From: Candidatus Nomurabacteria bacterium
GTDB taxonomy: Bacteria; Patescibacteriota; Minisyncoccia; Phycocordibacterales; UBA2100
NCBI GenBank assembly: GCA_943356775.1
Contig: CALRFU010000007.1
Span: 1 to 43,766 of the forward strand
Reading direction: 5' to 3'
Length of the DNA: 43,766 nt
Of the stretch, positions 41,619 to 43,766 are shown piece by piece (position 1 is the stretch's first letter; every line of letters begins with the position of its first letter). The position numbers and the translations under genes are program-made. The notes beneath the pieces are model-generated. The model made no database searches and was not told the DNA's origin. It was given only the letters and a program-made list of their open reading frames with translations.

Positions 41619-42607
41619 ATATGAGTATCTCCCCAGCCAAAATTATGAAAGATGCGTACGCGCGCCTCAGCGATACGCTCGATAATTTTATAAAAGGCGG
41701 AACAGATTTCGAAAAGGCGAAAGCTATTGTTCCCTTCTTCTACTATTTTCTGTTCTTCATCGCTTTCACGCACCTTGAAGGTCTGAATCATACGATTGCA
41801 GAGGGCGCCTCCGGTTTTACGCCTCGTTTCCCGCTATTCTGGGCACCGTATGTAGAGTATGGGACAGTCGTGACACTGGTGTTTTTAACCTGGGTCGGTA
41901 CCTCACTTCTTGCATGTTTGTTCCCGTATATCCGTACGGTTCGCATCTTCGCATTCGTCGGCTTTCTGCAGTACCACGCATATGTCGCATCGTTCGGGCA
42001 ACCGAACCATCAGTGGGACCACTGGCTTTGGATATCTCTCATTCTGGTATTTCTCCCTGGGCTCACACGCGAACCATCGGTGGAGACCCGTCGAACGTTT
42101 TCTCTGGTCTTCTGGGGCGCACAAGCATTCCTTCTTCTCACGTACACCATGGCGGGTATAGGCAAACTTACCTACGCGTTCATCCAGTTCTCTCAGGGAC
42201 AAGCGCACGCCTTCTCTCCCGATGCAGGGGCGCTCTACGCGGCAACTCAGCTCAATCTCATGCAGGAGACGGTCCCTCTCGCGGGTATCATAATCTCTCA
42301 CCCCTGGTTGGCCTGGCTCCCTTTCCTAATCCTCCTTGAACTTCAAACGTTTGCACTGGTGGCTGCATTTCGTCCACAACTGCATCGTATCTGGGGCTTT
42401 GGACTTATCCTCTTTCATATCGGCACATTCCTTACCATGCGAGCGGTCTTCACAGCACCGAGCGCTCTCCTACTTCTCTTTCTCCTTGCTTCACCATTCG
42501 CACCCGAAAAAAAGAAATGGAATGAGACACTGTCATCGATTCCTCTCTTCGGTCGCCTTTTTCAGTACGTCACAAAGAGGATAGAGAGCGGACGCAACAT
42601 CAATTAA
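41615..42607 (+). CDS. HTTM/vitamin-K-dependent carboxylase-like membrane protein
   Basis: This 330-aa protein has about seven to eight TM helices. A YTMAGIGKLTYAFIQFSQGQA segment followed by a LPFLILLELQTFALVAAFRP helix and a later GFGLILFHIGTFLTM helix resemble the HTTM/VKGC membrane fold (AG-x-x-K and the H in the late helix). Eukaryotic members carboxylate Glu in secreted proteins using reduced vitamin K. Bacterial relatives have mostly unknown roles. In this operon it could modify or reduce the Cys/His proteins (inference). Its stop overlaps the convergent gene at 42600 by 8 nt. Confidence 0.65.
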   Translation: MNMSISPAKIMKDAYARLSDTLDNFIKGGTDFEKAKAIVPFFYYFLFFIAFTHLEGLNHTIAEGASGFTPRFPLFWAPYVEYGTVVTLVFLTWVGTSLLACLFPYIRTVRIFAFVGFLQYHAYVASFGQPNHQWDHWLWISLILVFLPGLTREPSVETRRTFSLVFWGAQAFLLLTYTMAGIGKLTYAFIQFSQGQAHAFSPDAGALYAATQLNLMQETVPLAGIIISHPWLAWLPFLILLELQTFALVAAFRPQLHRIWGFGLILFHIGTFLTMRAVFTAPSALLLLFLLASPFAPEKKKWNETLSSIPLFGRLFQYVTKRIESGRNIN

Positions 42608-43607
42608 TAACGAAGAGGTATTCCCTGAGGCAGCGTTCCGATTCCGTCTTTTGCAAACCTTCGGTACAGGCGGAGATAGCGGCGTCATGCGCATTGGTTG
42701 CATACAAAGCCCACGCGTACCCTTCGCGACACCAGAGATTCCCGTCGTCGGATAAACCCCGGTATTGCTCACAGAAACGTGCGCCCTTCGCCGCATCAAA
42801 GTCGAGTGGCACCGCATAAGAATATCCGATGCCGCGGAAGCAGGCACTCCGTTCTTCCGTGTTTGTAAGCGAAACGCAAAATCTTCCGATTCGCGAGGAC
42901 GCGCCTACTTCTCCATTGAGTGATTGCCGCCACCATTCACCCTGATTAAATTGACACACAATCTTAAATTGCGATGCGACAGAGCCGCAGGGCTCATCGG
43001 GCGTTTCGGCTGAGAAAGACCTCGGAGTGCCACCTGTATCACTCTGCATAGTGCGTAGGTTGTATTCCATGAACGCGCCGTCGGCACAACCACCGTACAT
43101 ACCTTTCCACGATAAAGTGCCGCACACAGAAAGAGCTTTATTGAGGTCAGGGACTCCGTATCCGTAATAACTAACGAGCCCATGTCCGAGCCCATGAAAA
43201 CATCCCAGGCCAAGACTCCCGTGGCCACGGATACATGCGGCGTCCAATTCGCCTACTGCCTGTATGCCGCGCTCGCTTATCACTGCACCCATAAAGCCGT
43301 GGTAGCAGCCGTATCCGAATTCGGGTCCGCAGACAGGGAAGCCATCCATGCCTTCGCGCGCATAGAGCACATCGCCAAATACGTGCGCCGCAAGATGTTG
43401 CTTTTGCACAGCCTCATCTGCGTTTATTTTCACGAATGCGACGTATGCGCTTTTGGGCGTTCCCTGGGAGAAAGATTCTTCAATAATTCTTCGTTCCAGC
43501 GCGTCCGCGGTATCGGGCCCCGCTTGCGATGGTAAGAAAAATCCAAAGAGAAAAAGAACGGATGCAAAAGCGGCCACAAGGAGCGCAAGTTGATAACGCG
43601 AGGTCAT
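42600..43607 (-). CDS. Cys/His-rich anchored protein, type A, copy 5
   Basis: This 335-aa protein starts MTSRYQLALLVAAFASVLF with one TM (about 6-26). It carries 14 Cys, an even number. Motifs are HLAAHVFGDVLY, YGCYHGFMGAVISERG, CFHGLGHGLVSYYG, GCADGAFMEYN, CQFNQGEWW and CFRGIGYSY. ATG 43607 overlaps the stop of the upstream gene (ATGA), whereas the GTG at 43628 would run further into it, so the shorter start is preferred. It is the cleanest type A sequence for building a family model. Confidence 0.77.
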   Translation of the reverse strand: MTSRYQLALLVAAFASVLFLFGFFLPSQAGPDTADALERRIIEESFSQGTPKSAYVAFVKINADEAVQKQHLAAHVFGDVLYAREGMDGFPVCGPEFGYGCYHGFMGAVISERGIQAVGELDAACIRGHGSLGLGCFHGLGHGLVSYYGYGVPDLNKALSVCGTLSWKGMYGGCADGAFMEYNLRTMQSDTGGTPRSFSAETPDEPCGSVASQFKIVCQFNQGEWWRQSLNGEVGASSRIGRFCVSLTNTEERSACFRGIGYSYAVPLDFDAAKGARFCEQYRGLSDDGNLWCREGYAWALYATNAHDAAISACTEGLQKTESERCLREYLFVIN

Positions 43608-43766
43608 GATGAGAGCTCCGCCTGACACGAAGATTGTATATCAACAGGGACGAGGGTGCAGAGCTTCGCCCCCGGATACCGGAGAGAGGGATACTGTTTC
43701 GCTTCTTCGAATACTCCGGTGAAGCAGCGGCTACGATCTTCCTCCTCGGCAAGCCCGCAAAATCTG
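43604..43766 (-). CDS. Cys/His-rich family protein, C-terminal fragment (cut by window edge)
   Basis: The last 53 codons of a minus-strand gene run in from the right edge: RFCGLAEEEDRS then RCFTGVFEEAKQYP, KLCTLVPVDIQSSC and the end QAELSS. The evenly spaced FC, RC, LC and SC positions and the final helix match the C-terminal Cys-bounded repeats of the family, closest in style to type B or C tails. It is too short for any ORF list and the subtype is uncertain. The TGA overlaps the next ATG, so it is operonic with the 42600 gene. Confidence 0.65.
   Translation of the reverse strand, partial: RFCGLAEEEDRSRCFTGVFEEAKQYPSLRYPGAKLCTLVPVDIQSSCQAELSS

Noticed and set aside
36180-43628. Longer starts for several Cys/His genes (36219, 37541, 35189, 34180, 43628)
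   Set aside because: They overlap the upstream genes and push the TM anchor away from the N-terminus. Overlapping or adjacent stop/start junctions fit the shorter starts.
31420-43766. Cys/His family as c-type cytochromes
   Set aside because: No CxxCH haem-attachment motif was seen in any copy despite the many Cys and His.
1-43766. CRISPR arrays, tRNA or rRNA genes, insertion sequences
   Set aside because: No regularly spaced direct repeats, transposase or clear RNA-gene pattern was noticed. A tRNA scan was not possible, so a tRNA inside coding sequence cannot be fully excluded.

Overview
The window looks like part of a Patescibacteria (CPR, Parcubacteria/Kaiserbacteria-like) genome. This is inferred from gene content (RpiB and GAPDH beside many single-TM proteins of unknown family), very tight gene packing, stop/start overlaps of the ATGA type, and a striking promoter habit: at least 16 genes carry a TATAAT-like -10 box only 6-9 nt before the start codon, the signature of leaderless mRNA. 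TGA is a normal stop throughout, which argues against the code-25 lineages.

Layout. 1-7 kb (mostly minus strand): partial rpiB, gap, a secreted Pro-rich DUF5011-like protein, an O-antigen-ligase-like membrane protein with TPRs, two small anchored proteins (plus), and a sodium:solute symporter. 7-8.1 kb: a TctC-type binding protein with a real Shine-Dalgarno and its own strong terminator, unlike its neighbours and probably acquired. 8.1-12.4 kb: a tiny peptide gene (8181-8360), a large unrecognised protein, and a complete NMT1-type ABC importer operon. 12.4-26.5 kb: four PaaK-like adenylate-forming ligases, four shorter partner proteins that look like ligase N-domains without the P-loop, and peptide precursors ending in SCGG-x(2,3). 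With the 8181 peptide the counts are four ligases, four partners and four peptides. Embedded here are an NqrB/RnfD-like membrane domain fused to FG-GAP/ASPIC repeats and a DctP-type binding protein. 26.4-31.4 kb: three tandem paralogues of about 540 aa, anchored, with four conserved Cys.

19.5-20.6 kb and 31.4-43.8 kb: eleven members (one cut by the window edge) of one Cys/His-rich extracytoplasmic family. Its core pattern is H-x3-H, then [YIM]HG or related, then C-x-HG-x-GH, then C-x2-G-[VA]-F. Three subtypes can be told apart, here A, B and C. They sit in a five-gene operon (38578 to 32987, minus), a cupredoxin/type C pair, a four-gene operon (38645-42607, plus) with a cupredoxin-type C fusion and an HTTM/vitamin-K-carboxylase-like membrane protein, and a pair at the right edge. 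One more member precedes the NqrB/RnfD-ASPIC gene.

Two candidate undescribed systems stand out. The first is an SCGG-peptide/adenylating-ligase system, perhaps activating or conjugating a short anchored peptide. The second is a hugely expanded Cys/His family tied to Cys-less cupredoxins and redox-type membrane proteins. Their functions are inferences; the motifs and gene order are read directly from the sequence.
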